DNA of 64,000 nt, taken from JAICKN01 sp036489565 (GTDB taxonomy: Bacteria > Acidobacteriota > Terriglobia > Terriglobales > Acidobacteriaceae). Below the pieces are notes generated by a model, which saw only the letters and a program-made list of their open reading frames with translations, was not told the origin of the DNA and ran no database searches. Shown piece by piece: positions 17,822 through 25,819 of this stretch. The position numbers and the translations under genes were made by a program. The stretch covers positions 62,001 through 126,000 of the forward strand of contig DASXFN010000086.1 in the NCBI GenBank assembly GCA_036489565.1, read 5' to 3'. The number at the start of each line of letters is the position of its first letter. Position 1 is the stretch's first letter.

Positions 17822-18121
17822 ATGACAGCCGCTGAAAAATCTACCGAAGCCCGCCGGTTTGTTGTTCGCGGACGCGTGCAGGGCGTGGGCTTCCGCTGGT
17901 TCGTGGAGCGCGAAGCGCACACGCTGGGAATCGCCGGATGGGTGCGCAACAATAGCGACGGCACGGTAGAAATTCTGGCAATGGGAAGCCGTGAGCAGCT
18001 AAGCGGCTTGCGTTCACGTTTGCAGCAAGGTCCGCGCGCGGCTCGGGTGGATGACGTCGCTGAATCCGAAGCAAAGCCGGTGGATGGCCTTACTACATTT
18101 CGCATTGAAGGAGCCTGGTGA
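17822..18121 (+). CDS. acyP: Acylphosphatase
   Basis: 99 residues from the ATG at 17822. An upstream start at 17729 would be inside the repeat element and is rejected. The protein hydrolyses acyl phosphates such as acetyl- or carbamoyl phosphate. The family motif GRVQGVGFRWFV, with its catalytic Arg, and the Asn of GWVRNNSDGTVEI are intact. The stop codon directly abuts the apt start (TGA then ATG), so the two are translationally linked. Confidence 0.93.
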   Translation: MTAAEKSTEARRFVVRGRVQGVGFRWFVEREAHTLGIAGWVRNNSDGTVEILAMGSREQLSGLRSRLQQGPRAARVDDVAESEAKPVDGLTTFRIEGAW

Positions 18122-18673
18122 ATGGTTACGAGTCAGAAGACGGCGGTAAATAGTGAGTCCCTGAAGGCGCTCATCCGTGAAGTTCCCGACTTCCCCAAAA
18201 AAGGCATCCTCTTTTACGACATCACCACGCTTCTCAAAGACAAGCGCGGCCTGGCCACGCTGATTGATGCGCTGGCGCAAAACTACATTGGGCAGAACAT
18301 TGATCTGGTATTGGGCATGGAGGCCCGCGGCTTTATCTTCGCGCCCGCACTCGCCTACCGCCTGAACGCCGGATTTATTCCCGTGCGCAAGCCCGGGAAA
18401 CTCCCCGCAGAAACCACCAAGCACGACTACGCTCTGGAATACGGAACGAACACCCTTGAAATCCACAAAGATGCGATCAAAAAAGGCCAGCGCGTTTTAA
18501 TTGTGGATGACCTGCTTGCCACCGGCGGAACCGCCGAAGCCACAGCGAAACTTGCCGCATCACTCGGCGCGGAAATTGTAGGGCTTAGCTTCGTAGTGGA
18601 GTTGGACTTCCTGAACGGTCGGGACAAGCTGAAGTCTTACGACGTGTTTTCATTGCTGCGCTACGACAAGTAG
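18122..18673 (+). CDS. apt: Adenine phosphoribosyltransferase
   Basis: 183 residues. It salvages adenine by joining it to PRPP to give AMP. The PRPP-binding motif VLIVDDLLATGGT lies at residues 125-137. The N-terminal VPDFPKKGILFYDITTLL and GMEARGFIFAPALAYRL are typical of the family. Its ATG follows the acylphosphatase stop without a gap. The length and motifs leave little doubt. Confidence 0.96.
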   Translation: MVTSQKTAVNSESLKALIREVPDFPKKGILFYDITTLLKDKRGLATLIDALAQNYIGQNIDLVLGMEARGFIFAPALAYRLNAGFIPVRKPGKLPAETTKHDYALEYGTNTLEIHKDAIKKGQRVLIVDDLLATGGTAEATAKLAASLGAEIVGLSFVVELDFLNGRDKLKSYDVFSLLRYDK

Positions 18674-18692
18674 ACCGATTAAGGCACAGCTG

Positions 18693-18926
18693 TTATTTCA
18701 GGAGTTGCACAATTCCCATGGCGATCGCCGTCCAGCCAGCCGCACTGGCTCCCAGCAATGTGATGAGGCCCAAGGCTTTGTCGCGATTCAACCGCCGGTG
18801 AGAGTGCGATTTGGCAAGACCTTCCGCCGCGGATGGTGAAATAACCCCCAACCGCATAAAAAACTTCAGATCCGGCTCGCCGAAATCAGAGATAGTTAGG
18901 GGGGTGATGACGTGGTCGTTCATCAT
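18693..18926 (-). CDS. Small protein with C-terminal membrane helix, unknown
   Basis: 77 residues, not recognised. The N-terminal half is soluble (SDFGEPDLKFFMRLGVI) and the end is a membrane helix (LGLITLLGASAAGWTAIAMGI). A GAGGTAG ribosome site lies 5-8 nt before the ATG, which supports a real gene. It converges with apt, 19 bp from its stop. Confidence 0.5.
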   Translation of the reverse strand: MMNDHVITPLTISDFGEPDLKFFMRLGVISPSAAEGLAKSHSHRRLNRDKALGLITLLGASAAGWTAIAMGIVQLLK

Positions 18927-19173
18927 TTTTGCTACCTCAGTTATTTATGCCCGCAAACTTCGTGCCAATCGCTTGCTTGGATGCAAACCCTTGATAACCC
19001 GCAACGTTCAGATCGATGTCTGAATTTGAGAAATCAAAGTGCGTAAAAACTTCATGCAATTTTTATTCAGTGAAAATTCGCGCATACAGTTTTATGGGTA
19101 TACGCAAAAAATTGCAAATCAAAATGCACTACTGATTTTTCGCGTCTCGAAAGATCGAAATGATGGGTTGAGA

Positions 19174-20460
19174 CTAGCCTCTAATAAGCTGAGAAATTTT
19201 CAGCGGCGACTGCGGCCAGTACTGCGCCACCAGCATGGCTACAATGATCGCCGTGATGGCAAATGTAATGATCCATGCGCATGCCTGATACCAGCGCGAG
19301 TTTGCATATTTCCCCATCAGCTCTGACTTGCTCACAAGCTGCAGCACGAATACCAGCACGACCGGCAAAAGCACTCCATTGAGCACCTGCGAAAACACTG
19401 CGACCCTGACCGGATTCAATTGAGGGAAAAGAATAATCAGCGCGCCCCCCGCAACCAGCGCGGTATAGAGTCCATAGAAAACCCGCGCCTCGCCGATTTT
19501 TTTATTCAGGCCCGATTCAAACCCCATGGCTTCGCAAACGGTATATGCCGTGGAGAGCGGCAGTATGCAGGCCGCGAACAGCGAGGCATTCAACAATCCA
19601 ACGGCGAAGAGGATGAAGGCATAGTCGCTGCCTAAGGGCTTCAGGGATTGGGCTGCATCGGCGGCGTCGGCGATCCTGAATTGACCATGGAGATTCAAAG
19701 TGGCCGAGCACGCCACGATAATGAAGCCCGCGATAAAAACGGAAAATATGGATCCCACGATTGCGTCTGCTTGCATGTACTTCAGTCCGCTCTTGCCGCT
19801 GCCTTTTTCCGCCACAGACGCTTGCAAATAAAACTGCTGCCACGGAGCAATGGTGGCGCCGATGGTTCCCGCCGCGGCGTATAAATACTCGGAGCTCTTG
19901 AACTCCCGCCACGAAGGCACGCGCACCACCTGCCTGCCGACTTCTGCCCAATCCGGCTTGGCAAGGAAAGCGGTGATGATGTAAGCGATGTACAGGAATG
20001 AAAGAACCAGGAAAACCTTTTCCAGCTTTTTATAATCGCCGAACACCACCAGCGCCCACACCAGAGCAGCCGCGATAGGGACCGAAATGAATTTGCTCAC
20101 CGAAAACAGCTGCATGCTGGTCGCGACCCCGGCGAATTCGGAAATCACGTCAAACAGATTGCACATTACCAACCCGACGAGTACAAAAAATGTAATGCGC
20201 AGACCGTAGTGCTCGCGAATCAGTTCACTCAAGCCCTTGCCCGTGATCACTCCCATGCGCGCCGCAATCTCCTGCGCGAAGGTCAGCGCAATGGCTATGG
20301 GAATAATGGTCCAGAGAATCGAATATCCGAATTGAGCGCCTGTCGAGGCGTAGGTGTAGATTCCGCCCGCGTCGTTATCGACGTTGGCAGTGATGAATCC
20401 TGGCCCAAGGATTGAGAGGATGAATAGCAGCCGGGTCAGCCAGTAACGGAATCGTCGCAT
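19174..20460 (-). CDS. Nramp-related divalent metal transporter
   Basis: 428 residues from ATG 20460 (a GTG three codons upstream is possible), with about eleven membrane helices. It belongs to the Nramp/MntH fold. The helix-1 metal motif, DPGN in classical members, is DNDA here (residues 28-31, in NVDNDAGGIYTYAS). The helix-6 motif MPH is replaced by APW (GATIAPWQQF, residues 201-210). The missing Met is the soft ligand that favours Mn and Fe, so this protein may carry a different ion such as Mg2+. It stands alone, and no metal regulator is adjacent. Confidence 0.85.
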   Translation of the reverse strand: MRRFRYWLTRLLFILSILGPGFITANVDNDAGGIYTYASTGAQFGYSILWTIIPIAIALTFAQEIAARMGVITGKGLSELIREHYGLRITFFVLVGLVMCNLFDVISEFAGVATSMQLFSVSKFISVPIAAALVWALVVFGDYKKLEKVFLVLSFLYIAYIITAFLAKPDWAEVGRQVVRVPSWREFKSSEYLYAAAGTIGATIAPWQQFYLQASVAEKGSGKSGLKYMQADAIVGSIFSVFIAGFIIVACSATLNLHGQFRIADAADAAQSLKPLGSDYAFILFAVGLLNASLFAACILPLSTAYTVCEAMGFESGLNKKIGEARVFYGLYTALVAGGALIILFPQLNPVRVAVFSQVLNGVLLPVVLVFVLQLVSKSELMGKYANSRWYQACAWIITFAITAIIVAMLVAQYWPQSPLKISQLIRG

Positions 20461-20761
20461 GACTGCCACCCCCGTCCGAATTGGAAGAAATTTGCATCGG
20501 CCTGAGATACTGCTTCATTTCGCAATTTCAGATTAACAGAATTGTTTTGACGCAAGCGCACGAAGGCCGCGGATTCCCTGGTAACGGCACGTCGAAATGC
20601 TGAAATGGCCCCACGGTACTCAAGAAACCGTTGCCCTCTGCAACCCCCCTTTGGAAGACGGCATCCTTTTACGCTGCAATCAAAGCGGAGATGCAGTCGG
20701 CACCAACTCTGCCGCATTCACTCAATCTTAGTACAGTGAAAATCGATTTCAGGAGGCGAGC

Positions 20762-21007
20762 ATGTTTCTTGTCTACATCATCATCGTAGGTTTAATTGCG
20801 GGATGGGCCGCGGGAAAACTCATGAAGGGTTCCGGCTACGGCGTGGCCATGGACATCGTGCTGGGCATTCTCGGCGCCATCATAGGCGGCTGGGTGTTGC
20901 GCTTGCTCGGCGTCTACACATCGGGAGGAATCATCTCCAGCATTCTCGTTGCGATTCTGGGAGCGGTCATTCTGGTGTTGCTTGCCCGTTTGATCAAACG
21001 AGCGTGA
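20762..21007 (+). CDS. GlsB/YeaQ/YmgE family small membrane protein
   Basis: 81 residues with three hydrophobic segments rich in Gly: IIVGLIAGWAAGKLMKGSG, then VLGILGAIIGGWVLRLLG, then ISSILVAILGAVILVLLARL. This is the pattern of the transglycosylase-associated family, linked to general stress, with no proven activity. A strong AGGAGG ribosome site precedes the ATG. It stands alone. Confidence 0.9.
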   Translation: MFLVYIIIVGLIAGWAAGKLMKGSGYGVAMDIVLGILGAIIGGWVLRLLGVYTSGGIISSILVAILGAVILVLLARLIKRA

Positions 21008-21104
21008 AAAGAACATCCCTTAAAATCACGAGGCGGAACCGAATGAGCGCGATTTCGTAATCGCTCAATACAGTTCCGCCCCGCGCCCACCAAAGCCGCT
21101 CGGG

Positions 21105-21521
21105 TTAGCCGACTTGCGCGCAGTTAATCATCCACGGAATGCCAAAGCGGTCCTGGAACATAGCGTAACCGGGCGACCAGAATGTTTTCCCGAAAGGCAT
21201 GGAAACGTTCCCCTTCTCTGACAATGCTTCGAAAAGTTTCTTGCCTTCTGCCACATCTTTCAATGCGATACACACGTGGAAGCCCTGTGGTTTTAGGAAG
21301 TGGTTTGGCGGGGCGTCCATGCCCATCAATACCTGGTCGCCGATCTTCATGGTTACGTGCATGACTTTGTTGCGCCATTCTGGCGAAACCTTCTGCAACT
21401 CTGTTTCTGGTGCGGCATCGTAACGAAAGAAGCCTTCAATTTTTCCGCCCAAGCATTTTTCGTAGAATTTAAATGCTTCTTCGCATTGACCGCTGAAGTG
21501 AAGATGAGAATTTAATTGCAT
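21105..21521 (-). CDS. PhnB-like VOC family protein
   Basis: 138 residues, one VOC domain of the PhnB / 3-demethylubiquinone methyltransferase-like type: LHFSGQCEEAFKFYEKCLGG at the start, HVTMKIGDQVLMGMD in the middle, and a FGKTFWSPGYAMFQDRFGI end. These proteins form dimers, and many have no known substrate. AAGGAGAAA precedes the ATG. It sits at the distal end of the ECF42-associated gene group; no sigma-type site was found just upstream, so read-through from the upstream DGPF gene is the simplest route. Confidence 0.85.
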   Translation of the reverse strand: MQLNSHLHFSGQCEEAFKFYEKCLGGKIEGFFRYDAAPETELQKVSPEWRNKVMHVTMKIGDQVLMGMDAPPNHFLKPQGFHVCIALKDVAEGKKLFEALSEKGNVSMPFGKTFWSPGYAMFQDRFGIPWMINCAQVG

Positions 21522-21553
21522 GGCATTTCTCCTTGTATTTTGATCGTTATATT

Positions 21554-21943
21554 TCAGTTTCTCTTCGCGACATCGGGAGGCGCGTCGAACATGGGGCGAA
21601 TTTCTAGCTCCCCTTCATGAGATGGTCCGAGAATGTTCGCGTGGATCTGCATGAAGTCCTGGCCCATCCGTACTGCTTCTTCTTTGGATTTCAAGTCGAA
21701 GACCGCATAACCGCCGACCAGTTCCTTCGTCTCGGCGAAGGGGCCGTCAATCACGGACGTTTTCCCTTTTGCTGCGCGGATGCGCGTTCCCTGGGAACTC
21801 GGCAGAAGTCCCCCCGCAGTCAGCATTGCACCTCGCTTGGTTGCTTCTTCTCCCATCTTTGCGATGGCAGCCATCAGCTCTGGATTTGGAGGCGCGCCGG
21901 CTTCGGAATCTTTAGTGGCTTTTACTAACATCATGAACCGCAT
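21554..21943 (-). CDS. YCII/DGPF-domain protein (third copy)
   Basis: 129 residues, one YCII-related domain. The namesake motif DGPF occurs in KTSVIDGPFAETKELVGGY. The start MRFMMLVKATKDSEAG is almost identical to the start of its neighbour (second copy). Actinobacterial and other homologues are the typical genomic partners of ECF42 sigma factors; the biochemical role is unproven. A promoter-like site at 21998-22024 lies 54 bp upstream. Confidence 0.9.
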   Translation of the reverse strand: MRFMMLVKATKDSEAGAPPNPELMAAIAKMGEEATKRGAMLTAGGLLPSSQGTRIRAAKGKTSVIDGPFAETKELVGGYAVFDLKSKEEAVRMGQDFMQIHANILGPSHEGELEIRPMFDAPPDVAKRN

Positions 21944-21997
21944 GGTTGTTGCTCCTCTGATTTTGGTTTCGCTCCGAAAAATTCTTGTCGCTTGTTA

Positions 21998-22024
21998 ATC
22001 GAACAGGTCTGCAAAAAAGCGACG
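21998..22024 (-). promoter_or_regulatory. ECF42-type promoter candidate P3
   Basis: On the minus strand it reads CGTCGC, 17 nt, CGAT, with the CGAT at 21998-22001. Spacing matches the two other sites in this group exactly, with two mismatches in the upstream hexamer relative to TGTCGA. It lies between the second and third DGPF genes, 54 bp before the third. Confidence 0.55.
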
Positions 22025-22033
22025 AGATTTCAG

Positions 22034-22459
22034 TTACTTCTTCTGTTTTTCCAGTTTCGCTTCCAGTTCGCGTCCACGATCCACCGCCGCGCTGGGCTCG
22101 AACTCTGTGAGCTCAAAGAATTGGCGGACTTCAATGAAGGCCTCTTCGTCCGTGCCAAATGGATCGGGCACACGTTTTGCCCAATCCATCGCTTCTTCCC
22201 GCGATTTCACGTTGATGATCCAGAAGCCGGCGATGAGTTCCTTGGTCTCCGCGAAAGGACCATCAATCACGGTGCGCTTGCCTTGGGCAAACTTCACACG
22301 AAATCCCCTCGAGCTGGGATGCAGGCCGGCCAGATCCACCAGCACGCCGGCTTTCATCAGTTCCTCGTTGTACTTTCCCATGGAAGCGAGGAGTTCCTTG
22401 CTGGGCATTTTGCCCGCCTCTGAGTCCTTGTTGGCTTTGACGATCATCATGAATTTCAT
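22034..22459 (-). CDS. YCII/DGPF-domain protein (second copy)
   Basis: 141 residues from ATG 22459, which has GGAG eight nt upstream and begins MKFMMIVKANKDSEAG; 21 further in-frame codons upstream are rejected. The DGPF motif lies in RTVIDGPFAETKELIAGF, followed by WIINVKSREEAMDW. Close similarity to the third copy (shared KANKDSEAG / KATKDSEAG start) points to local duplication. The C-terminal helix is extended and charged (RELEAKLEKQKK). A promoter-like site lies at 22529-22555. Confidence 0.9.
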   Translation of the reverse strand: MKFMMIVKANKDSEAGKMPSKELLASMGKYNEELMKAGVLVDLAGLHPSSRGFRVKFAQGKRTVIDGPFAETKELIAGFWIINVKSREEAMDWAKRVPDPFGTDEEAFIEVRQFFELTEFEPSAAVDRGRELEAKLEKQKK

Positions 22460-22528
22460 TGCATTACTCCTGAGTTTTATTTGAAGCTCGCTCGCATCAC
22501 TCTGACTGAACTTGCTCTTCACTGGTAA

Positions 22529-22555
22529 GTCGAATGGCCGTGCGGCAAATCGACA
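22529..22555 (-). promoter_or_regulatory. ECF42-type promoter candidate P2
   Basis: On the minus strand it reads TGTCGA, then TTTGCCGCACGGCCATT (17 nt), then CGAC. The spacer shares TTTGCC with P1. It is placed just after the stop of the VOC gene (22566) and 70 bp before the second DGPF gene. Confidence 0.6.
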
Positions 22556-22565
22556 ATCAAGATAT

Positions 22566-23042
22566 TTATTTCTGGTTCACCGCCTCTTCGATTTTTGCAA
22601 TGTCAATTTTCTTCATTTGCATCATTGCCTGCATGGCTCTCTGCGCCTTGCCGGGGTTTTTGTCGCCGATCAGTTCCAATAGCCTGTCGGGCGTAATTTG
22701 CCAGGACATGCCGAACTTGTCCTTCAGCCATCCGCATTGGCTTTCCTGGCCGCCATCGGCCGTGAGCTTGGACCAATACTCATCCACCTCTTGCTGCGTT
22801 TTGCAGTGAACGACGAATGAAATCGATTCGTTGAATTTGAATTGAGGGCCGGCGTTCAGGGCGGTGAATTCCACTCCTTCAATGGAGAACGAAGCGATCA
22901 TGACCGATCCTTTTGGCCCCGGCCCGGCGTCGCCATAGCGGCGGACCTCGCCCATCTTTGAATTTCTGAAAACCGAGGTATAAAACTTTGCTGCCTCCTC
23001 GGCGTTGTTATCGAACCAGAGAAATGGGGTGATTTTTGACAT
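22566..23042 (-). CDS. PhnB-like VOC family protein
   Basis: 158 residues. ITPFLWFDNNAEEAAKFYTSVF opens a VOC domain of the PhnB type (quote split: ITPFLWFDNN, then AEEAAKFYTSVF). ISFVVHCKTQQEVDEYWSKL and a CGWLKDKFGMSWQITP segment follow, and a Met-rich helical tail ends the protein (AMQAMMQMKKIDIAKIEEA). Such VOC proteins commonly accompany DGPF genes. AGAGGAAAA precedes the ATG. It lies 56 bp after the DUF899 gene, so it could be co-transcribed from P1. Confidence 0.88.
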   Translation of the reverse strand: MSKITPFLWFDNNAEEAAKFYTSVFRNSKMGEVRRYGDAGPGPKGSVMIASFSIEGVEFTALNAGPQFKFNESISFVVHCKTQQEVDEYWSKLTADGGQESQCGWLKDKFGMSWQITPDRLLELIGDKNPGKAQRAMQAMMQMKKIDIAKIEEAVNQK

Positions 23043-23098
23043 AAAATTTTCCTCTCAATATCCGCGCATGCGTCCCGCTAGATTCTCTTTGATGCTTG

Positions 23099-23887
23099 TT
23101 AGTGTTTGCAGCAGGGCTCCGATTTTTCTTCAGCCTGGTAGCGTCCCGAAGGTTGCACAAAACCGCCCGCTCCGTAACGATCGTGGTGGCGTACCCAGTC
23201 GCCCAGATTTCCGCGTCCTGTTTCGTTCCGCCCTTTGGGAGTGATGTCGAGAAATTGATACGTCCCGATCGCGCCTTCGCCGCCACGAGCATAGTGTGAG
23301 TAGGTATGGAAGATGTCTCCGTTCTCATCCTTGTAGAACACGCTGGTTCCGGCAATCTCTTCGCTGAGAACTTCCTGCATGCCGAAGTTGTAGTAAACCT
23401 TGCCCTTGGCCATGTCCTCTTTTGAAAACGACACGTGATAGTCGTAGTTAAAGTCGCTGCCAAACGACGAAACCCAATTAAACTTCCAGCCCATGCGCTT
23501 CTTAAAAGGTTCGATTTCGGAAAGCGGCGCGCGAGAAACGGCCACGTAGGAGACGTCGTGCTGCACCAGATGCTGCAACGCGCTGTCCACATGATCGGAG
23601 TAGAACGAGCATCCCACGCAACCCTCGTTCCAACCGGGGCCAAACATGAAGTGATATACGATCAACTGGCTGCGGCCATCGAAAAGGTCCGCCAGTTTTT
23701 GGGGACCTGCTGGAGTCTGAAATACGTAGTCCTTATCCACTTTTACCCAGGGCAGTTCGCGGCGTTTTTCGGCCAGCGCATCGCGAGATCGGGTAAGTTC
23801 TTTCTCTTGTGCCAGTAACTCTCTGCGCGCCGCCAGCCATTCGGCGCGAGATACTACTTTGGGGTTTTCAGTTGCGGTCGTCGTCAT
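23099..23887 (-). CDS. DUF899 family thioredoxin-like protein
   Basis: 262 residues from ATG 23887, with AAGGAG upstream. DUF899 proteins have a thioredoxin-type fold. Visible landmarks are RAEWLAARRELLAQEKELTR at the start, LPWVKVDKDYVF, the FMFGPGWNEGCVGCSFYSDH segment with a CxxC (CVGC), and YHYARGG-like SHYARGGEGAIGTYQFLD. The very end is Cys-rich (EPCCKH). Redox function is a guess from fold and CxxC. Its start overlaps the end of the preceding small gene by 20 nt. Confidence 0.9.
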   Translation of the reverse strand: MTTTATENPKVVSRAEWLAARRELLAQEKELTRSRDALAEKRRELPWVKVDKDYVFQTPAGPQKLADLFDGRSQLIVYHFMFGPGWNEGCVGCSFYSDHVDSALQHLVQHDVSYVAVSRAPLSEIEPFKKRMGWKFNWVSSFGSDFNYDYHVSFSKEDMAKGKVYYNFGMQEVLSEEIAGTSVFYKDENGDIFHTYSHYARGGEGAIGTYQFLDITPKGRNETGRGNLGDWVRHHDRYGAGGFVQPSGRYQAEEKSEPCCKH

Positions 23888-24059
23888 CGTGATTCTCCTT
23901 ATGATTTCGGTTTGATTCTTGCTGTTCAAAAGATTCCGTAGTGCTCGCGTTCACATTTGTCCTGGTAAGCTTTTGCATGACGAATGCGGTCAGGCCGCCA
24001 GTCGAAGTGATGCCAGCTACAGCTACCATCGCTATATTCGAAATACATTCGGGGCACAT
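23868..24059 (-). CDS. Small CPEC-motif membrane protein
   Basis: 63 residues from ATG 24059, which has a strong AAGGAGG site. The N-terminus MCPECISNIAMVAVAGITST puts a CxxC pair directly before a hydrophobic helix (IAMVAVAGITSTGGLTAFVM), and the tail is very acidic and polar (NHKENHDDDDRN). Similar short CPxC-helix proteins occur next to DGPF/DUF899 genes from memory, but no function is known. It overlaps the DUF899 start and follows the first DGPF gene by 13 nt, so all three form one operon. Confidence 0.75.
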   Translation of the reverse strand: MCPECISNIAMVAVAGITSTGGLTAFVMQKLTRTNVNASTTESFEQQESNRNHKENHDDDDRN

Positions 24060-24072
24060 GAACGCCTCCTTA

Positions 24073-24441
24073 TTAACTTGCCTGCGCAACCGGCAGGCCG
24101 CTGACTTCCACAACCGGTCGAATTTCCACCGTTCCAAACCGCCCAGCGGGGAGTTCTGAAGCGATGCGAATCGCTTCGTCCAGATCTTTCGCGTCGATCA
24201 GAAAATAGCCGCCAAGTTGCTCACGGGTCTCGGCATACGGACCATCTGTAACCACTGGTCGGCCATCTTGCTGACGAACGCTTGTGGCAGTTGAAGTTGG
24301 ATGCAATGGCGCCGAGGCCAGGAACTTGCCACTGGCATGCAATTTGTGGGCGTACTGCGCCGACTCAACATAACATTCCTGCCGTTCCGCATCGCTCGGG
24401 CCGCCCTTTTCATCCAGATAAATCAACAACATATATTTCAT
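24073..24441 (-). CDS. YCII/DGPF-domain protein (first copy)
   Basis: 122 residues from ATG 24441, with GAAGGAG upstream; 35 upstream in-frame codons run back into the sigma gene start and are rejected. It opens MKYMLLIYLDEKGG, and the motif is DGPY in PVVTDGPYAETREQLGGYF, a common DGPF variant. It is more distant from the second and third copies than they are from each other. It is divergent from the ECF42 sigma gene and is the first gene of an operon with the CPEC and DUF899 genes. Confidence 0.9.
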   Translation of the reverse strand: MKYMLLIYLDEKGGPSDAERQECYVESAQYAHKLHASGKFLASAPLHPTSTATSVRQQDGRPVVTDGPYAETREQLGGYFLIDAKDLDEAIRIASELPAGRFGTVEIRPVVEVSGLPVAQAS

Positions 24442-24461
24442 ATTCGCTCCTTCATCAGTAA

Positions 24462-24488
24462 ATCGAACGGCACAGAGGCAAATCGACA
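24462..24488 (-). promoter_or_regulatory. ECF42-type promoter candidate P1
   Basis: On the minus strand it reads TGTCGA, then TTTGCCTCTGTGCCGTT (17 nt), then CGAT, ending 20 bp before the first DGPF gene. As far as I recall, ECF42 factors recognise a TGTCGA-type -35 element. No matching element in the opposite direction precedes the sigma gene, so autoregulation is not indicated. Confidence 0.6.
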
Positions 24489-24529
24489 GCCTCGGCAAAA
24501 AATAATTGGAAAAATATTTACAATAAGCT

Positions 24530-25819
24530 GTGTCTTTGCCCGTCACACCTGTTCCCCTTGATGCCGCTTCCGCTGTCGAAGAGGTCTATCGCTCTGACTG
24601 GGGCCGCATCGTCGCTACTTTAATCGGTCTGGTCGGCGATTTTGACCTGGCAGAAGAATCAGCACAGGAAGCTTTTACCCTCGCTGTGGACCAATGGCGC
24701 GAATCCGGCATACCGGAATTTCCTCGTGCCTGGATCATCCAGACCGCCCGTCATAAAGCCATTGATCGCCTCCGCCGCCAGGCCAACTTCGCTCAAAAAA
24801 TGGAAGAGCAAGGGGCGCCCGTCGAACCGTCCGAGGAGCCAAATTACGATGCTTTGGAAAATCCCGATGAAATCAACGATGACCGCTTGCGCCTCATCTT
24901 TACCTGCTGCCATCCCGCCCTTGCTTCCGACGCGCAAGTCGCACTCACGCTAAGGACGTTGTGCGGACTCGAAACCGACGAGATCGCGCGCGCATTCCTC
25001 GTTCCAGTGCCGACCATGGCGCAGAGGCTCGTGCGCGCAAAACGTAAGATTCGCGACGCTGGTATTCCCTACAAAGTTCCCGCAACCGATGAACTCGCCG
25101 CGCGCCTGGATGCCGTACTCACCGTCATCTATCTGGTTTTCAACGAAGGCTACGCGGCCACGCGTGGCGCGCCGCTGGTCCGTACAGACCTATGTGCGGA
25201 AGCCATCCGTTTAGCGAGATTGGTGCGTTCCTTGACGGCTCCACGCACTCCTGTGGATGTTCTCGCCCTTCTCGCCCTCATGCTGCTCCATGACGCACGC
25301 CGCGATGCGCGCCTTGATCCTGCTGGTGATATCGTCGTGCTGGAAGAGCAGGACCGCAGCCTTTGGAACAGTCCACAAATCGCGGAAGCTTTGCCGCTGG
25401 TCGAAGAAGCGCTTCGCGCCGGACCTCGGCCTTACGCCTTACAAGCCGCAATTGCCGCTACGCATTGCCAGGCCGCTCGAGCGGAAGATACTGACTGGAG
25501 GCAGATTCTCGGCCTCTACGATCTTCTCGAACGCGTGCAGCCCTCTCCGATCGTTTCCTTAAACCGCGCAGTGGCGCTAGCCATGGTCAACGGCCCCCGG
25601 GCCGCGCTGGAAATTATTGACTCGCTCACTTCCTCCACTGCCAGCGACCTTGACAGTTATCACCTTCTACACGCCACCCGCGCCGACTTGCTGCGCAGAA
25701 TGGATTCACGCGAAGAAGCGGCGAAAAGCTATATGCGTGCTTTGGAACTGGCGACTAATGAGAGCGAAAGGCGCTTCCTGCAAAAGCGACTGAAAGAAGT
25801 AAAGCCGAACATCGATTAA
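24530..25819 (+). CDS. ECF42-group RNA polymerase sigma factor with C-terminal extension
   Basis: 429 residues, GTG start. Region 2 is at about residues 10-80 (VEEVYRSDWGRIVATLIGLV, WIIQTARHKAIDRLRRQ) and region 4 at about 120-175 (LTLRTLCGLETDEIARAFL, PTMAQRLVRAKRKIR). The remaining 250 residues are the helical extension typical of this group (LVFNEGYAATRGAPLVRTDL, ALLALMLLHDARRDARLD), with TPR-like helices at the end. ECF42 factors usually lack an anti-sigma factor and depend on this extension. Their known partners are DGPF genes, three of which lie just across the divergent promoter region. Confidence 0.93.
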   Translation: MSLPVTPVPLDAASAVEEVYRSDWGRIVATLIGLVGDFDLAEESAQEAFTLAVDQWRESGIPEFPRAWIIQTARHKAIDRLRRQANFAQKMEEQGAPVEPSEEPNYDALENPDEINDDRLRLIFTCCHPALASDAQVALTLRTLCGLETDEIARAFLVPVPTMAQRLVRAKRKIRDAGIPYKVPATDELAARLDAVLTVIYLVFNEGYAATRGAPLVRTDLCAEAIRLARLVRSLTAPRTPVDVLALLALMLLHDARRDARLDPAGDIVVLEEQDRSLWNSPQIAEALPLVEEALRAGPRPYALQAAIAATHCQAARAEDTDWRQILGLYDLLERVQPSPIVSLNRAVALAMVNGPRAALEIIDSLTSSTASDLDSYHLLHATRADLLRRMDSREEAAKSYMRALELATNESERRFLQKRLKEVKPNID

